48,775 nucleotides of DNA from Vibrio mytili (GTDB lineage Bacteria; Pseudomonadota; Gammaproteobacteria; Enterobacterales; Vibrionaceae), in assembly GCF_000830505.1 (NCBI RefSeq), contig NZ_JXOK01000013.1:1-48775 (forward strand). The letters run 5' to 3'. This document shows positions 10,403-19,806 of the stretch, piece after piece (position 1 is the first letter of the stretch; every line of letters starts with the position of its first letter). The notes under the pieces are model-generated. The model worked only from the letters and a program-made list of their open reading frames with translations. It did no database searches and was not told the DNA's origin. The position numbers and the translations under genes are program-made.

Positions 10403-10700
10403 GGTATTTATCCCGATGTTACAGTAGGTTCCATTCCTTACAGTCTAGCGAAACTGCGGAATCCCCGATTTAGCAAAAAAGTGAATATTATTGAGATGTT
10501 TGGGCATTTGGCCACAAAACAAGTCTTTGTAATTTATTTTCAGTCGCCAATTATGACCGAGAGCGCATACCCTCGCATTGAGTTAGGTCACGTTAGCTAG
10601 CCTGTTTTCTACCATTCGCCTATGATAAATGTTCTACATTTTAACAGGCTCTAATTGGAATAGGATAGACGCCAAATTAGAAATGTCCAAAGGAAGACTT

Positions 10701-11120
10701 ATGTGGGCGCAAAAAACATTACATTTAAAAGCAAAACATCGCGGGTTTCACTTAATTACTGATGAAATTGAACAACAACTGCCACAAATCAACTCACTTT
10801 CAGTAGGTTTGTTACACCTATTTATTCAACATACTTCCGCTAGTTTGACCCTAAATGAAAATGCGGATCCAACCGTGCGTACCGATATGGAATCCCATTT
10901 CAATAAATTCGTCCCTGAGCGAGCGCCGTATTATCAGCATACTTATGAAGGGGATGACGATATGCCCGCACACATTAAAGCATCAACACTTGGCAGCTGT
11001 GTGACAATTCCGATCCAAAATGGCCAGTTAGCACTAGGAACCTGGCAAGGAATTTACTTGGGAGAGCATCGCGACTTTGGCGGCAGTCGCCGTATTATTG
11101 CGACCATCAATGGTGAGTAA
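10701..11120 (+). CDS. yjbQ: YjbQ/UPF0047 family protein
   Basis: The 139-residue product from [15 protein letters not shown] is a member of the YjbQ (UPF0047) family, which shows weak thiamin-phosphate-synthase-like activity in some species. The physiological role is unsettled. Diagnostic segments are [39 protein letters not shown] and [13 protein letters not shown], which hold the conserved histidines. I chose the ATG at 10701 because AGGAAG sits four bases upstream and the family begins here. An earlier in-frame ATG at 10629 adds 24 unsupported residues. It is a single gene with a hairpin after the stop. Confidence 0.85.
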   Translation: MWAQKTLHLKAKHRGFHLITDEIEQQLPQINSLSVGLLHLFIQHTSASLTLNENADPTVRTDMESHFNKFVPERAPYYQHTYEGDDDMPAHIKASTLGSCVTIPIQNGQLALGTWQGIYLGEHRDFGGSRRIIATINGE

Positions 11121-11140
11121 CGAGTAAAAAGATAAATTTA

Positions 11141-11177
11141 AGGCTAATCCCGATAAGTTTTTTAACTGGATTAGCCT
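11141..11177. terminator. Hairpin between yjbQ and alr
   Basis: AGGCTAATCC pairs perfectly with GGATTAGCCT, and an inner AGTT/AACT pair extends the stem around a run of T. It lies between the convergent yjbQ and dnaB-alr units. It is a plausible terminator, though the T tract after the stem is short. Confidence 0.5.
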
Positions 11178-11210
11178 AATGAAAGTTGCTTCTACTTCGG
11201 TTCTGATTAT

Positions 11211-12287
11211 TTATTTGGAATATTCCATATCAACGCGAGGCGTGAGTTTGGTGACCAACTCATAGGCAATGGTGCCAATGTGGTTCGCGACTTCTTCTAC
11301 GGGTAACTCGTTACCCCAAAGTATCGCTTCATCACCGACTTTGTCCGTGGCATCAGGTCCTAAATCAACGGTAAGCATATCCATTGAAACTCGCCCTGCG
11401 ATTGGAACCTTGCGTCCGTTGACCCAAACGGGTGTACCATTCGGGGCGGTTCTAGGGTAACCATCGCCATAGCCAATCGCAATAACCCCCACTTGGGTGT
11501 CTCGCTCACTGGTCCACAGACCACCATAACCGACGCTCTCTCCCTTTTTCACTTCGCGAACGGCGATAAGGTGAGATTTCAGAGTCATCACCGGTCGATA
11601 ACCTAGCTCTTGAGCGGTTTTATCATCAAACGGAGAAACACCGTACATGATGATTCCCGGACGAACCCAATCTAATTGACTTTGTGGCCATGCGAGTAAC
11701 CCTGATGATGCAGCCAGTGAGCGTTCCCCTTCACAGCCCGCAGTTAAAGAATTAAACAACTCAATTTGTTGTAGGGTAATATCACTTTCCAACTCGTCAG
11801 CACAGCCAAAATGACTGATGTAACGCAGCGGTTTGGCAACATTCACACATTCATTCAGTCGCGATGTCAGTTGTTCAAATTGTTCAGGGCGCACACCTAA
11901 ACGATGCATCCCACTGTCGATCTTGAGCCAAACGACCACCGGATTGTCTAATTCAGCCTGCTCAAGTGCGATGACTTGCTCCTCACAGTGCACTACGGTC
12001 TGAATGTTATTCGTCACTAAAACTGGTAAATCGCCTGATGAATAAAAACCTTCGAGCAACAAGATCGGTTTCACGACGCCACAGGCTCTTAACTGCAGTG
12101 CCTCTTCGATTCGTGCCACACCATAGCCATCCGCAGCCATGGCGCTATTTGCCACATGACGCAATCCATGCCCATAACCATTGGCTTTCACTACCGCCAT
12201 CACTTTGCTATCTGGTGCTTGAGCTTTAACTCTTTGTAAGTTGTGCTGCAGCGCCGATAAATCAATGCATGCCCTAGCTGCTTTCAT
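11211..12287 (-). CDS. alr: Alanine racemase
   Basis: Alr is a PLP enzyme making D-alanine for peptidoglycan. The 358-residue protein begins [17 protein letters not shown] and has the PLP lysine in [12 protein letters not shown] (residue about 34). The catalytic tyrosine is in SVGYGGLW, and MHRLGV, GVSPF and GYGDGYPR are also present. The ATG at 12287 is the family start. Two upstream ATGs (MSNAMSYM) would make it overlap the dnaB stop by eight bases, and neither start has a strong ribosome-binding site. It follows dnaB closely on the same strand and is probably co-transcribed, an arrangement conserved in Vibrio and E. coli. Confidence 0.93.
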   Translation of the reverse strand: MKAARACIDLSALQHNLQRVKAQAPDSKVMAVVKANGYGHGLRHVANSAMAADGYGVARIEEALQLRACGVVKPILLLEGFYSSGDLPVLVTNNIQTVVHCEEQVIALEQAELDNPVVVWLKIDSGMHRLGVRPEQFEQLTSRLNECVNVAKPLRYISHFGCADELESDITLQQIELFNSLTAGCEGERSLAASSGLLAWPQSQLDWVRPGIIMYGVSPFDDKTAQELGYRPVMTLKSHLIAVREVKKGESVGYGGLWTSERDTQVGVIAIGYGDGYPRTAPNGTPVWVNGRKVPIAGRVSMDMLTVDLGPDATDKVGDEAILWGNELPVEEVANHIGTIAYELVTKLTPRVDMEYSK

Positions 12288-12300
12288 ATAACTCATTGCA

Positions 12301-13701
12301 TTACTCATCATCAATATCAAACGCAGGACCAGCGTAATTATCAAAACGCGAGTGCTGTCCTTGGAATGTCAAGCGCACCGAGCCAATAGGACCATTACGC
12401 TGTTTACCCAAAATGATTTCAGCCGTACCTTTGTATGGACTATCTGGATGGTAAACCTCATCACGATAGATAAACATGATTAAGTCCGCGTCCTGCTCGA
12501 TAGAGCCTGATTCACGCAAATCTGAGTTCACTGGTCGTTTATCCGATCGTTGCTCTAGGGAACGGTTTAACTGGGATAGTGCAACAACAGGTACATTCAA
12601 TTCTTTCGCGAGCGCCTTAAGCGAGCGAGATATTTCTGCGATTTCCAGAGTACGGTTATCCGTTAACGCAGGGACTCGCATCAATTGTAGGTAGTCGACC
12701 ATGATCATGGATAAACCGCCATGTTCACGTGCAACACGACGGGCACGCGAACGAACTTCAGTTGGTGTTAAACCTGAGCTGTCATCGATGTACATATTCT
12801 TCTTCTGCATGAGAATCCCCATACTAGAAGATATCCTTGCCCAATCTTCATCATCAAGCTGACCTGTACGAATTTTGGTTTGGTCAACACGAGAAAGGGA
12901 AGCCAACATACGCATCATCAACTGTTCTGCAGGCATCTCTAGTGAAAAGATCAGTACCGGTTTGTCTTGTTGCATGGCTGCATTTTCACACAAGTTCATC
13001 GCAAAAGTGGTTTTACCCATCGAAGGACGTGCGGCAACGATAACCAAGTCAGAGCCTTGTAAACCAGCGGTTTTCTTGTTGAGGTCGGTAAATCCGGTGT
13101 CAACACCAGTGACGCCATCTTGTGGCGTTTTATACAACAACTCGATCCGTTCTAAGGTTTTCTCCAAGATGTTGTCGACATTTTGCGGCCCTTCGTTCTC
13201 GCTAGTTCGAGACTCAGCGATAGCAAATACTTTACTCTCCGCTAGGTCAATCAAATCTTCAGAGCTCCGCCCTTGAGGATCATAACCCGCATCCGCGATC
13301 TCATTGGCGACGCCAATTAAACCACGTACGATTGCTCGCTCAGCAACAATATCCGCATACGCATTAATGTTTGCCGCACTTGGCGTATTTTTAGCTAAGT
13401 CGGCAAGGTATGCAAAACCGCCAACATCGTCTAACTGCTCATGACGCTCGAGGTATTCCGACAACGTGATCAGGTCAAGCGGCTTACCTTGTTCGAGGAT
13501 GGTTTTTACCCCCTCGAAAATAAGACGGTGTGGGCGACTGTAGAAATCACTGCTGACAACGCGCTCTGCGACGGTATCCCAACGTTCGTTGTCGAGTAAG
13601 AGACCACCGATCACTGATTGCTCTGCTTCTAATGAGTGAGGCGGCACTTTGAGTGCTTCGACCTGACTGTCTGAAGGTTTGCGATTTCTATTTTCCGCCA
13701 T
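12301..13701 (-). CDS. dnaB: Replicative DNA helicase
   Basis: DnaB is the hexameric 5'-3' helicase at the replication fork and binds primase DnaG. The 466-residue protein has the N-terminal domain ([24 protein letters not shown], residues 20-130), a linker, and a RecA-like domain with Walker [10 protein letters not shown], Walker [12 protein letters not shown] and the arginine-finger region [14 protein letters not shown], ending [27 protein letters not shown] -10 element lies at 13733-13738 on the minus strand, but no good -35 is visible. It is the first gene of the dnaB-alr unit. Confidence 0.96.
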   Translation of the reverse strand: MAENRNRKPSDSQVEALKVPPHSLEAEQSVIGGLLLDNERWDTVAERVVSSDFYSRPHRLIFEGVKTILEQGKPLDLITLSEYLERHEQLDDVGGFAYLADLAKNTPSAANINAYADIVAERAIVRGLIGVANEIADAGYDPQGRSSEDLIDLAESKVFAIAESRTSENEGPQNVDNILEKTLERIELLYKTPQDGVTGVDTGFTDLNKKTAGLQGSDLVIVAARPSMGKTTFAMNLCENAAMQQDKPVLIFSLEMPAEQLMMRMLASLSRVDQTKIRTGQLDDEDWARISSSMGILMQKKNMYIDDSSGLTPTEVRSRARRVAREHGGLSMIMVDYLQLMRVPALTDNRTLEIAEISRSLKALAKELNVPVVALSQLNRSLEQRSDKRPVNSDLRESGSIEQDADLIMFIYRDEVYHPDSPYKGTAEIILGKQRNGPIGSVRLTFQGQHSRFDNYAGPAFDIDDE

Positions 13702-14019
13702 GATTTTGCTCTATAACTACTGATAACAGGGGATTATAACCTTAACCCATCTGAGATGCTTGCTTGAAGAGAAAATTAGTTGTTAAGAATCAGAATAACA
13801 ATAACCAAAAAGTGTCGATATTTCTCACCTCCCCCACAGAGGAAAAACAACACTGTAAACGGCGACTTTCAAATGTATTTCCCGCAAAATATCACCGAAA
13901 AACGGATTTTTATGATGGGTTAGAGGTCACCAGATCTAATAAAATTTAACCAACCATTGACCAAAGTCAGTATCTGTATCAGTATCATGCCCTTTCTGTT
14001 AATAACGTTCGAGGTTTAT
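13702..14019. other. Intergenic region between dnaB and the DUF481 gene
   Basis: About 318 bases with no convincing gene. A 61-codon open frame at 13764-13949 lacks a ribosome-binding site and protein-like composition. The region should carry the dnaB promoter (TATAAT at 13733-13738, minus). It should also carry the promoter of the divergent DUF481 gene; a TTGACC at 13957 could be its -35, followed 17 bases later by CAGTAT. Confidence 0.45.
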
Positions 14020-14784
14020 GTGTCCCGATACTGGCTACTTAGCTTTAGCGCACTATGCATGGGAGCATCGTATGCTAATGAATCAGTACAGCCAGAGCAA
14101 AATATTGATACGCCTAATCCACTCAGCACCGAGGTTGAGTTTGGCTATCAAGCTCACACAGGTAACACGGACTCTCGTTCCCTGAATGCTCGTTTGAGTG
14201 CTGAATATACATCTGGTCGACACCGTTCTTATGGGGAGTGGAAATACTACAACCTTTATAAAGACGGCGAGGAAGATAAGCGTTCCTCTACTTACTCAAT
14301 GCAAAGCGATTACAAGTTAGGCCCCAAAACCTACTTGTATGGCAGCTTTAAAGGCGTTGATTCTCGCTATAGTGCGTATTACAAAGACTATACTTTATCC
14401 GGTGGTTTGGGTTATCAGTTTGCTTACACGCAAAACTTCACATTAGAAGTTGAGGTCGGTCCTGGTTTTCGCTACCAAGAGCCAAATTTGGATGAGATCG
14501 ATGACGACGACATTATCTTCCCTGATATCGTTCGTGAAGGGATTTTTCGGAGTAATGTCAGCGCTTCATGGCAAGCATTAGATAACTTAAGCTTTACAAC
14601 CAACATCACTATGATTACGGGTAAAAGTAACCTCAATGTAGATAGTGAAATCAGTGCAATTAATGAAATCACTGAAGATATCGCTTTGAAACTGACTCAT
14701 TCACGTCAATACCACGATAAAGTGCCGGAAGGTTTGAGCAAGGCGGACAGTATCTTTTCTGTTAACCTGTTGTTTGCGTTCTAA
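14020..14784 (+). CDS. DUF481 (YdiY-like) outer-membrane protein
   Basis: The product is a secreted beta-rich protein of the DUF481 group, predicted to form an outer-membrane barrel of unknown function. From a GTG start at 14020 (254 residues) it has a short signal peptide (SRYWLLSFSALCMGASYA, cut before NES). The signature FGYQAHTGNTDSRSLNARLS and repeated aromatic strands follow, and it ends in phenylalanine (VNLLFAF). I prefer GTG because GAGG lies five bases upstream and the signal peptide then starts properly. A TTG at 13957 would place a hydrophobic stretch before it. A run of aspartates (DEIDDDD) sits mid-protein, probably a loop. It is a single gene. Confidence 0.8.
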   Translation: MSRYWLLSFSALCMGASYANESVQPEQNIDTPNPLSTEVEFGYQAHTGNTDSRSLNARLSAEYTSGRHRSYGEWKYYNLYKDGEEDKRSSTYSMQSDYKLGPKTYLYGSFKGVDSRYSAYYKDYTLSGGLGYQFAYTQNFTLEVEVGPGFRYQEPNLDEIDDDDIIFPDIVREGIFRSNVSASWQALDNLSFTTNITMITGKSNLNVDSEISAINEITEDIALKLTHSRQYHDKVPEGLSKADSIFSVNLLFAF

Positions 14785-14829
14785 TATCCAACACAGTAAC
14801 CCCCTCTAAATATCAGATCCCAGACATAA

Positions 14830-14857
14830 AAAAAGCACCTCCTAGGAGGTGCTTTTT
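14830..14857. terminator. Terminator of the rpsF-priB-rpsR-rplI operon
   Basis: A perfect palindrome, AAAAAGCACCTCCTAGGAGGTGCTTTTT, with A/T tracts on each side. It lies 22 bases after the rplI stop and also faces the convergent DUF481 gene. Confidence 0.85.
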
Positions 14858-14879
14858 ACTATTTCGTCTTGATACTGAA

Positions 14880-15332
14880 TTACTCAGCAGCAACAACCTG
14901 TACTTTCGCAGTAGCGAAAACTTCAGAGTGAAGTTGAACGCTGATTTCGAATTCACCAGTTGTACGTAGAGCACCTTCAGGAAGGCGAACTTCGCTCTTA
15001 GCAACTTCAACGCCTGCCGCTGTAATAGCGTCAGCGATGTCACGAGTACCGATAGAACCGAATAGTTTGCCTTCGTCACCAGCTTTAGAAGCGATAACAA
15101 CAGCTTCTAGAGCGTTAACTTTCTCAGCGCGAGCTTCAGCAGCAGCTAGTTGCTCAGCAACTTTAGCTTCTAGTTCAGCACGACGTGCTTCGAACATTTC
15201 AACGTTGCCTTTAGTCGCCATAACTGCTTTACCCTGTGGGATAAGGAAGTTACGCGCGTAACCAGATTTAACGTTAACTGTATCGCCAAGACCACCTAGG
15301 TTACCGATTTTATCAAGTAGAATAACTTGCAT
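14880..15332 (-). CDS. rplI: 50S ribosomal protein L9
   Basis: L9 binds 23S rRNA at the base of the L1 stalk and helps keep the reading frame. The 150-residue protein has the N-terminal globular domain ([36 protein letters not shown]), the long connecting helix (about residues 45-75, rich in Ala, Glu and Lys) and the C-terminal domain ([15 protein letters not shown]). It is the last gene of the operon, 33 bases after rpsR, and is followed by a strong terminator. Confidence 0.97.
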   Translation of the reverse strand: MQVILLDKIGNLGGLGDTVNVKSGYARNFLIPQGKAVMATKGNVEMFEARRAELEAKVAEQLAAAEARAEKVNALEAVVIASKAGDEGKLFGSIGTRDIADAITAAGVEVAKSEVRLPEGALRTTGEFEISVQLHSEVFATAKVQVVAAE

Positions 15333-15365
15333 TGCTTAATCCTCTTTCTTAATAAACGGAACCGA

Positions 15366-15596
<231 letters not shown>

Positions 15597-15609
15597 CTAT
15601 CTCCTGATC

Positions 15610-15912
15610 TTAAATTTGAGTAATGTTGTCGGCATGTAACACTAATTTTCCTACGCCATTTCGGCCAGTTTGATAAGCAACAAAACCACTTACCTTAATG
15701 TTACTGCCTGGTACTAAATTCTGAGTTAGTGCTTGTGACCCCACCCCGCTGACAACTACCGGCATACGACAATAAACTTGTCTCGGTAAATCAGCCTCGA
15801 TAACAGTAGAGCGATGCTCTAGCCAAAACCGACAGTGTTCAATTCCACTTGGGCTTTTACTACGAATGGGCGGCTTGGCAATGGTGCCACTCAGCTCCAT
15901 TCGATTGGTCAT
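15610..15912 (-). CDS. priB: Primosomal replication protein N
   Basis: PriB is a dimeric OB-fold protein that binds single-stranded DNA and joins PriA and DnaT in restart of stalled replication forks. The 100-residue product (TNRMELSGTIAKPP, GIEHCRFWLEHRS, GKLVLHADNITQI) has the family length and the strands of an OB fold. Its place between rpsF and rpsR is the classic operon order. It starts eight bases after the rpsF stop. Confidence 0.95.
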   Translation of the reverse strand: MTNRMELSGTIAKPPIRSKSPSGIEHCRFWLEHRSTVIEADLPRQVYCRMPVVVSGVGSQALTQNLVPGSNIKVSGFVAYQTGRNGVGKLVLHADNITQI

Positions 15913-15920
15913 AACAGAAC

Positions 15921-16310
15921 TTACTCAGCAGCTTCTGACTTAGCTTCAGGCTTAGCTTCAGAACGCTCTTCACGACGTGGAGCACGCTCTTCTTTTTGCT
16001 TAAGCATGATAGATTGCTCAGTGATCGCTGCTTTAGTACGCATGATCATGTTACGTAGAACTGCATCGTTGAAACGGAAAGCAGTTTCTAGCTCATCAAT
16101 TACAGCTTGGTCAGCTTCAACGTTCATTAGAACGTAGTGAGCTTTGTGAAGCTTGTTGATTGGGTAAGCCAGTTGACGACGACCCCAATCTTCTAGACGG
16201 TGGATAGTACCGCCAGCTTCAGTGATAGAACCAGTGTAACGCTCGATCATGCCAGCAACTTGCTCGCTTTGATCTGGGTGCACCATGAATACGATTTCGT
16301 AATGACGCAT
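15921..16310 (-). CDS. rpsF: 30S ribosomal protein S6
   Basis: S6 binds the central domain of 16S rRNA together with S18. The 129-residue product begins [25 protein letters not shown], has the [16 protein letters not shown] strand-loop and YVLMNVEA. Its acidic, low-complexity tail ([16 protein letters not shown]) resembles the glutamate tail added post-translationally in E. coli S6. AAGGAGC lies seven bases before the ATG. It is the first gene of the operon, with promoter at 16409-16437 and a structured leader. Confidence 0.97.
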   Translation of the reverse strand: MRHYEIVFMVHPDQSEQVAGMIERYTGSITEAGGTIHRLEDWGRRQLAYPINKLHKAHYVLMNVEADQAVIDELETAFRFNDAVLRNMIMRTKAAITEQSIMLKQKEERAPRREERSEAKPEAKSEAAE

Positions 16311-16334
16311 GGGTTGCTCCTTACGGATTATTCA

Positions 16335-16393
16335 GCTTCCACAATTGGCTCAGTCGTCCAGAGGAAGCAAGGAACTAAAGATAATTGACTGAG
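16335..16393 (-). ncRNA. Structured rpsF leader, candidate S6:S18 autoregulatory element
   Basis: In the leader of about 90 bases two helices can form and they interleave. GACTGAG and CTCAGTC (16387-16393 with 16349-16355) are one pair. GCTTCC and GGAAGC (16363-16368 with 16335-16340) are the other. Their order is that of a pseudoknot or of two alternative structures. rpsF leaders in many bacteria bind the S6:S18 complex to repress translation. I infer the same here, but I have not matched the published consensus in detail. Confidence 0.5.
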
Positions 16394-16408
16394 TTTTAAG
16401 GAGCACGA

Positions 16409-16437
16409 ATAGTACAGAAAGGGCGCAAATTAGGCAA
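16409..16437 (-). promoter_or_regulatory. Promoter of the rpsF operon
   Basis: On the minus strand -35 TTGCCT (16432-16437), a 17-base spacer and -10 TACTAT (16409-16414) form a good housekeeping promoter, with a predicted start near 16402. It leaves a leader of about 90 bases. Confidence 0.65.
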
Positions 16438-16493
16438 GTGATTATTTGCTCAGCGTTATGGATATTTTATTTCTTGCCGGCGCCAGAAACGAC

Positions 16494-16520
16494 AAAGGCC
16501 GCCAAACGAGTCGCGACCTT
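16494..16520 (-). terminator. Weak hairpin after rpe
   Basis: On the minus strand AAGGTCGC and GCGGCCTT can pair with one mismatch around a nine-base loop, 23 bases after the rpe stop. The following T content is poor, so termination of the long pil-aro-dam-rpe unit here is only probable. Confidence 0.4.
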
Positions 16521-16542
16521 GTGAATCAACAAGTTAAATGGC

Positions 16543-17214
16543 TTATTTTACTTCTTCCAGTTGCGCACGCATTTGATCGATCACCGCTTTATAATCTGGC
16601 TGACCAAAAATCGCAGAGCCCGCGACAAACATATCCGCACCTGCCTCAGCGATTTCACGGATGTTATCAACTTTTACGCCACCATCAATTTCTAAACGAA
16701 TATCGCGGCCCGACTCATCAATCATTTTACGTACAGCACGTAACTTATCCAACGTATGAGGAATAAACGACTGCCCGCCAAAACCAGGGTTCACTGACAT
16801 AAGAAGAATCATATCAACTTTATCCATAATGAACTCAAGACTTGCCAGTGGTGTAGCTGGGTTTAGCACAACACCCGCTTTACAGCCATGCTCTTTGATA
16901 AGTTGCAGTGTGCGATCAACATGCTCAGACGCTTCAATATGGAAGGTGATCATAGAGGCACCGGCTTTAGCAAAATCAGGGATAATGCGGTCTACGGGCT
17001 TAACCATCAAATGGACATCGATGGGTGCGGTAATCCCATAATCGCGCAGCGCTTTACATATAGGCGCACCAAAAGTCAGGTTTGGCACGTAGTGGTTATC
17101 CATAACATCGAAATGTACCACATCCGCCCCCGCCGCAAGTACTTTTTCGACGTCTTCACCAAGACGTGCAAAATCCGCAGACAAAATGGATGGAGCAATA
17201 AGAAAATCTTTCAT
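16543..17214 (-). CDS. rpe: Ribulose-phosphate 3-epimerase
   Basis: Rpe interconverts ribulose-5-phosphate and xylulose-5-phosphate in the pentose phosphate pathway. The 223-residue TIM barrel has [14 protein letters not shown], the metal ligands in [32 protein letters not shown] and the phosphate loop [12 protein letters not shown]. The ATG at 17214 (MKDFLIAPS) is the family start with AGG upstream. A frame open to 17292 adds 26 residues that do not fit. It lies about 100 bases after dam, as in the E. coli aroKB-damX-dam-rpe order. Confidence 0.96.
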   Translation of the reverse strand: MKDFLIAPSILSADFARLGEDVEKVLAAGADVVHFDVMDNHYVPNLTFGAPICKALRDYGITAPIDVHLMVKPVDRIIPDFAKAGASMITFHIEASEHVDRTLQLIKEHGCKAGVVLNPATPLASLEFIMDKVDMILLMSVNPGFGGQSFIPHTLDKLRAVRKMIDESGRDIRLEIDGGVKVDNIREIAEAGADMFVAGSAIFGQPDYKAVIDQMRAQLEEVK

Positions 17215-17316
17215 ACCTGACCTCAGTAGTGATGAGCAAAAACAGCAAACCAATTTTCGCGCAATTCTACCGAAGCCAGTGGGGAGATCCACTATTTAGA
17301 TGAAATAGTGTGAGAG

Positions 17317-18156
17317 CTAAGATGTCGGGTGGTATGAATCGGGGACCTGAAACAGAGCCAATAGCTCATCGACTTTATTACGTCCGTTGCCATTGCGGCT
17401 AATGGTACGTTTCACCTTGACCACACTCAGATCCGCACCGTGATACAAACGACGCGTTAATGTGGTGTCATGGTTGGAGATCAGAACAGGTATCCCCCGC
17501 TCGGTTGCGGTTCGTTCAGCAACATCAGCCAGCGCAGCTTGATCATCTAGTGTAAAACCATTACCTGCATACGAAGTGAAGTTTGCCGTATTCGAAAGTG
17601 GCGCATACGGTGGATCACAGTAAACCACACTGCCTTTGCGAGCACGACGGAACGTTTCAGGGTAGCCTTCACAAACAAAGGTGGCTTTTTTAGCTTTTTC
17701 TGCAAAAAACTCTAATTCCGCTTCAGGAAAGTAAGGCTTTTTATACGAACCAAACGGGACGTTAAAGCCACCTTTTTTGTTGTAGCGGCATAAACCATTA
17801 AACCCAAAACGGTTCATGTAAAGGAAGGCCAGTGAACGATACATCACGTCATCGGTATTATTAAACTCAGCACGCACGCTCAGATAGGCTTCCTTACGAT
17901 TATTCTCGGCAATAAACCAACGCTTAGCTTCGGTGATATATTCTTCAGGGCGCTCTTTGAGTAGGTTATAGAGATTAATCAAATCTGGATTGATATCAGC
18001 AAGCAGATACTGATCATAATCCGTATTCAAAAAAATAGAGCCCGCACCAACAAAAGGTTCAACTAGCTTTCGAGCTGGCGGTAAATGACGTTGAATGTCT
18101 TCAACCAGTCCGTATTTTCCTCCAGCCCACTTGAGAAAGGCACGTTGCTTTTTCAT
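17317..18156 (-). CDS. dam: DNA adenine methyltransferase (GATC)
   Basis: Dam methylates adenine in GATC. It serves mismatch repair and replication timing and is essential in V. cholerae. The 279-residue alpha-group N6 methylase has the FLKWAGGKYGLVEDI start, the AdoMet motif VEPFVGAGSIFLNTD (residues 32-46) and the catalytic DPPY at 181-184. The DNA-binding region with RFGFNGLCRYNKKGGFNVPFG lies between them. It follows damX by 69 bases. Confidence 0.96.
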   Translation of the reverse strand: MKKQRAFLKWAGGKYGLVEDIQRHLPPARKLVEPFVGAGSIFLNTDYDQYLLADINPDLINLYNLLKERPEEYITEAKRWFIAENNRKEAYLSVRAEFNNTDDVMYRSLAFLYMNRFGFNGLCRYNKKGGFNVPFGSYKKPYFPEAELEFFAEKAKKATFVCEGYPETFRRARKGSVVYCDPPYAPLSNTANFTSYAGNGFTLDDQAALADVAERTATERGIPVLISNHDTTLTRRLYHGADLSVVKVKRTISRNGNGRNKVDELLALFQVPDSYHPTS

Positions 18157-18225
18157 CTACTGCTCTATCTATCGACCAAAAATTAAGGTTGCGGAATGTA
18201 ACATATTTTTTTGCGAAGCTCAGGA

Positions 18226-19752
18226 TTATTTCGCGCGTTCAATTTCGCGCTGAACTTGTCCTAATGATTTTGCCCATGGACTCACTGACTTAAGAGAATC
18301 AGGTAACGCTTCCACCGCATCTCGTGCCTGCTGAATGGTTGGATAATCTTTATACGTAATGATGTACCAGTCCTTCCCACTACGAATCGTTGGATAAACA
18401 CGAACCTGATTATTCAATTGGTGCTTATCGAGAAATGCCTGTACATCCTGCATTCTTGTCATTGCCCCGAGTTGCAAAGTATAAGCTCGTGGAGAAAGCG
18501 CGTTTAACTCCTCTCGGGCAAACGAAAATTTAACCGCTGGACTGCTAGTATTGGATGTTGCTTGCGCGTTATTTGACGGTGTTGAGCTCGCTTCTTTTGC
18601 TGCTTCTTCACCCGTTTTCACCACTTTTATCAACGAGGATCCAGAGCTACTTTGAGCTTGAGAGTTCGACTCTGTTACGGCTTGTTTAATATTATCTGTA
18701 TCCGCTTGCTCTGCTTTACCCTCAAGCAAGGCATCCACGACGTCAGATTCAATCACCACACGTTGATGTCTGTCTTCGCTTCCCACACTGGCAACCTCAT
18801 CGGTAACCGCTGGAGGAAGAGCATCAGAGTCATCCGTCGCTTCATCAATTGTTGAGTCTGTATCGTCTTCCGCCAATGACGCTACCGCACCACTGCTCTG
18901 AGCGGTGGGTTCGGATAGGGTTGGAATAGCGGTTTGTTCTAGATTTCCGGTAATTTGTTGCATTTTATCATTAGGGCTTGGCTGGCTAAACATCCACCAA
19001 TATCCTCCCACAGCCAATAACAACAACAGCAAGACCACCAGCACGATGTTACGCGGTGAACCAACGATTGAACGAATAACGACGCGTTTTTCCACTTTCA
19101 TCTCTCCCAATGCCATGATGTCTCCCGGTATAGGGTCGACCTTCTTAAATGCATCCCGAACTCGTTTTTCAGAATCATCATCGACATACCGAACAACTAA
19201 AGACTCAAAGAAGTGCCTAGCTTCCACTTCGGATAGCAAGTCGATGTCGAGCTCTACTGGTTTCATTTCTTGCCCGTAACTAAGACGAGAAAGCACACCT
19301 TCCAAACGCCCCAACTGCGTAAACAGCAAAACGTTAATCGTCCAGTTAGGCTTGTGTTGAGCTTGTAGCACCAGCATCCATAGTTCTGAGATCAGGACGT
19401 CACTCAATCGATGCGCATCGTCCACAACAATAACGATATCACAATGATCTTCAGCGACAATTCGCTCTAAACTATCAAGCAAAGGCTCCTGTTGATTAAA
19501 CAATGCACCTGATACTAACTGGTTTAAGATAAGTATACGATGTTGTTCATCATCTTGATTATTATGACAAAGTAGCAAACATTGATTCTTGTTACTGGCA
19601 CGTACTTCAAGGTATCGTTGCGCTAACCAAGATTTCCCATAGCCATCATGACCATTGATCACGACCAAACTAGAGCCAAAATTGGTAAGCAACCCCAACC
19701 GATCGAGTAACTCGGTTTGAGATTCTAATTCCAGAACGTGGGCACCACTCAT
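18226..19752 (-). CDS. damX: DamX, SPOR-domain cell-division protein
   Basis: DamX is an inner-membrane protein that goes to the septal ring by binding denuded glycan. The 508-residue product has an N-terminal AAA-type ATPase region with Walker A GHDGYGKS (34-41) and a Walker-B-like VIVVDDAH. A single membrane segment lies at about 236-254 (IVLVVLLLLLLAVGGYWWMF). A low-complexity acidic/serine linker (about 260-410) and a C-terminal SPOR domain (AYTLQLGAMTRMQDVQAFL to VEALP) follow. The ATPase portion faces the cytoplasm and SPOR the periplasm. It lies between aroB and dam, with a hairpin after aroB. Confidence 0.9.
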   Translation of the reverse strand: MSGAHVLELESQTELLDRLGLLTNFGSSLVVINGHDGYGKSWLAQRYLEVRASNKNQCLLLCHNNQDDEQHRILILNQLVSGALFNQQEPLLDSLERIVAEDHCDIVIVVDDAHRLSDVLISELWMLVLQAQHKPNWTINVLLFTQLGRLEGVLSRLSYGQEMKPVELDIDLLSEVEARHFFESLVVRYVDDDSEKRVRDAFKKVDPIPGDIMALGEMKVEKRVVIRSIVGSPRNIVLVVLLLLLLAVGGYWWMFSQPSPNDKMQQITGNLEQTAIPTLSEPTAQSSGAVASLAEDDTDSTIDEATDDSDALPPAVTDEVASVGSEDRHQRVVIESDVVDALLEGKAEQADTDNIKQAVTESNSQAQSSSGSSLIKVVKTGEEAAKEASSTPSNNAQATSNTSSPAVKFSFAREELNALSPRAYTLQLGAMTRMQDVQAFLDKHQLNNQVRVYPTIRSGKDWYIITYKDYPTIQQARDAVEALPDSLKSVSPWAKSLGQVQREIERAK

Positions 19753-19773
19753 CTAACAACCTGCATAAACAAC

Positions 19774-19800
19774 AAAAAATGACGCCAAATCGGCGCCATT
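19774..19800 (-). terminator. Hairpin and T tract between aroB and damX
   Basis: On the minus strand AATGGCGCC pairs with GGCGTCATT around a five-base loop with one mismatch, and six T follow directly. It has intrinsic-terminator form inside the cluster. It probably reduces rather than blocks read-through to damX-dam-rpe, or else damX has its own promoter. Confidence 0.55.
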
Positions 19801-19806
19801 ACAAAG

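Noticed and set aside
13764..13949. 61-codon plus-strand frame between dnaB and the DUF481 gene
   Set aside because: Lys/Asn-rich, no start signals, occupying a promoter region.
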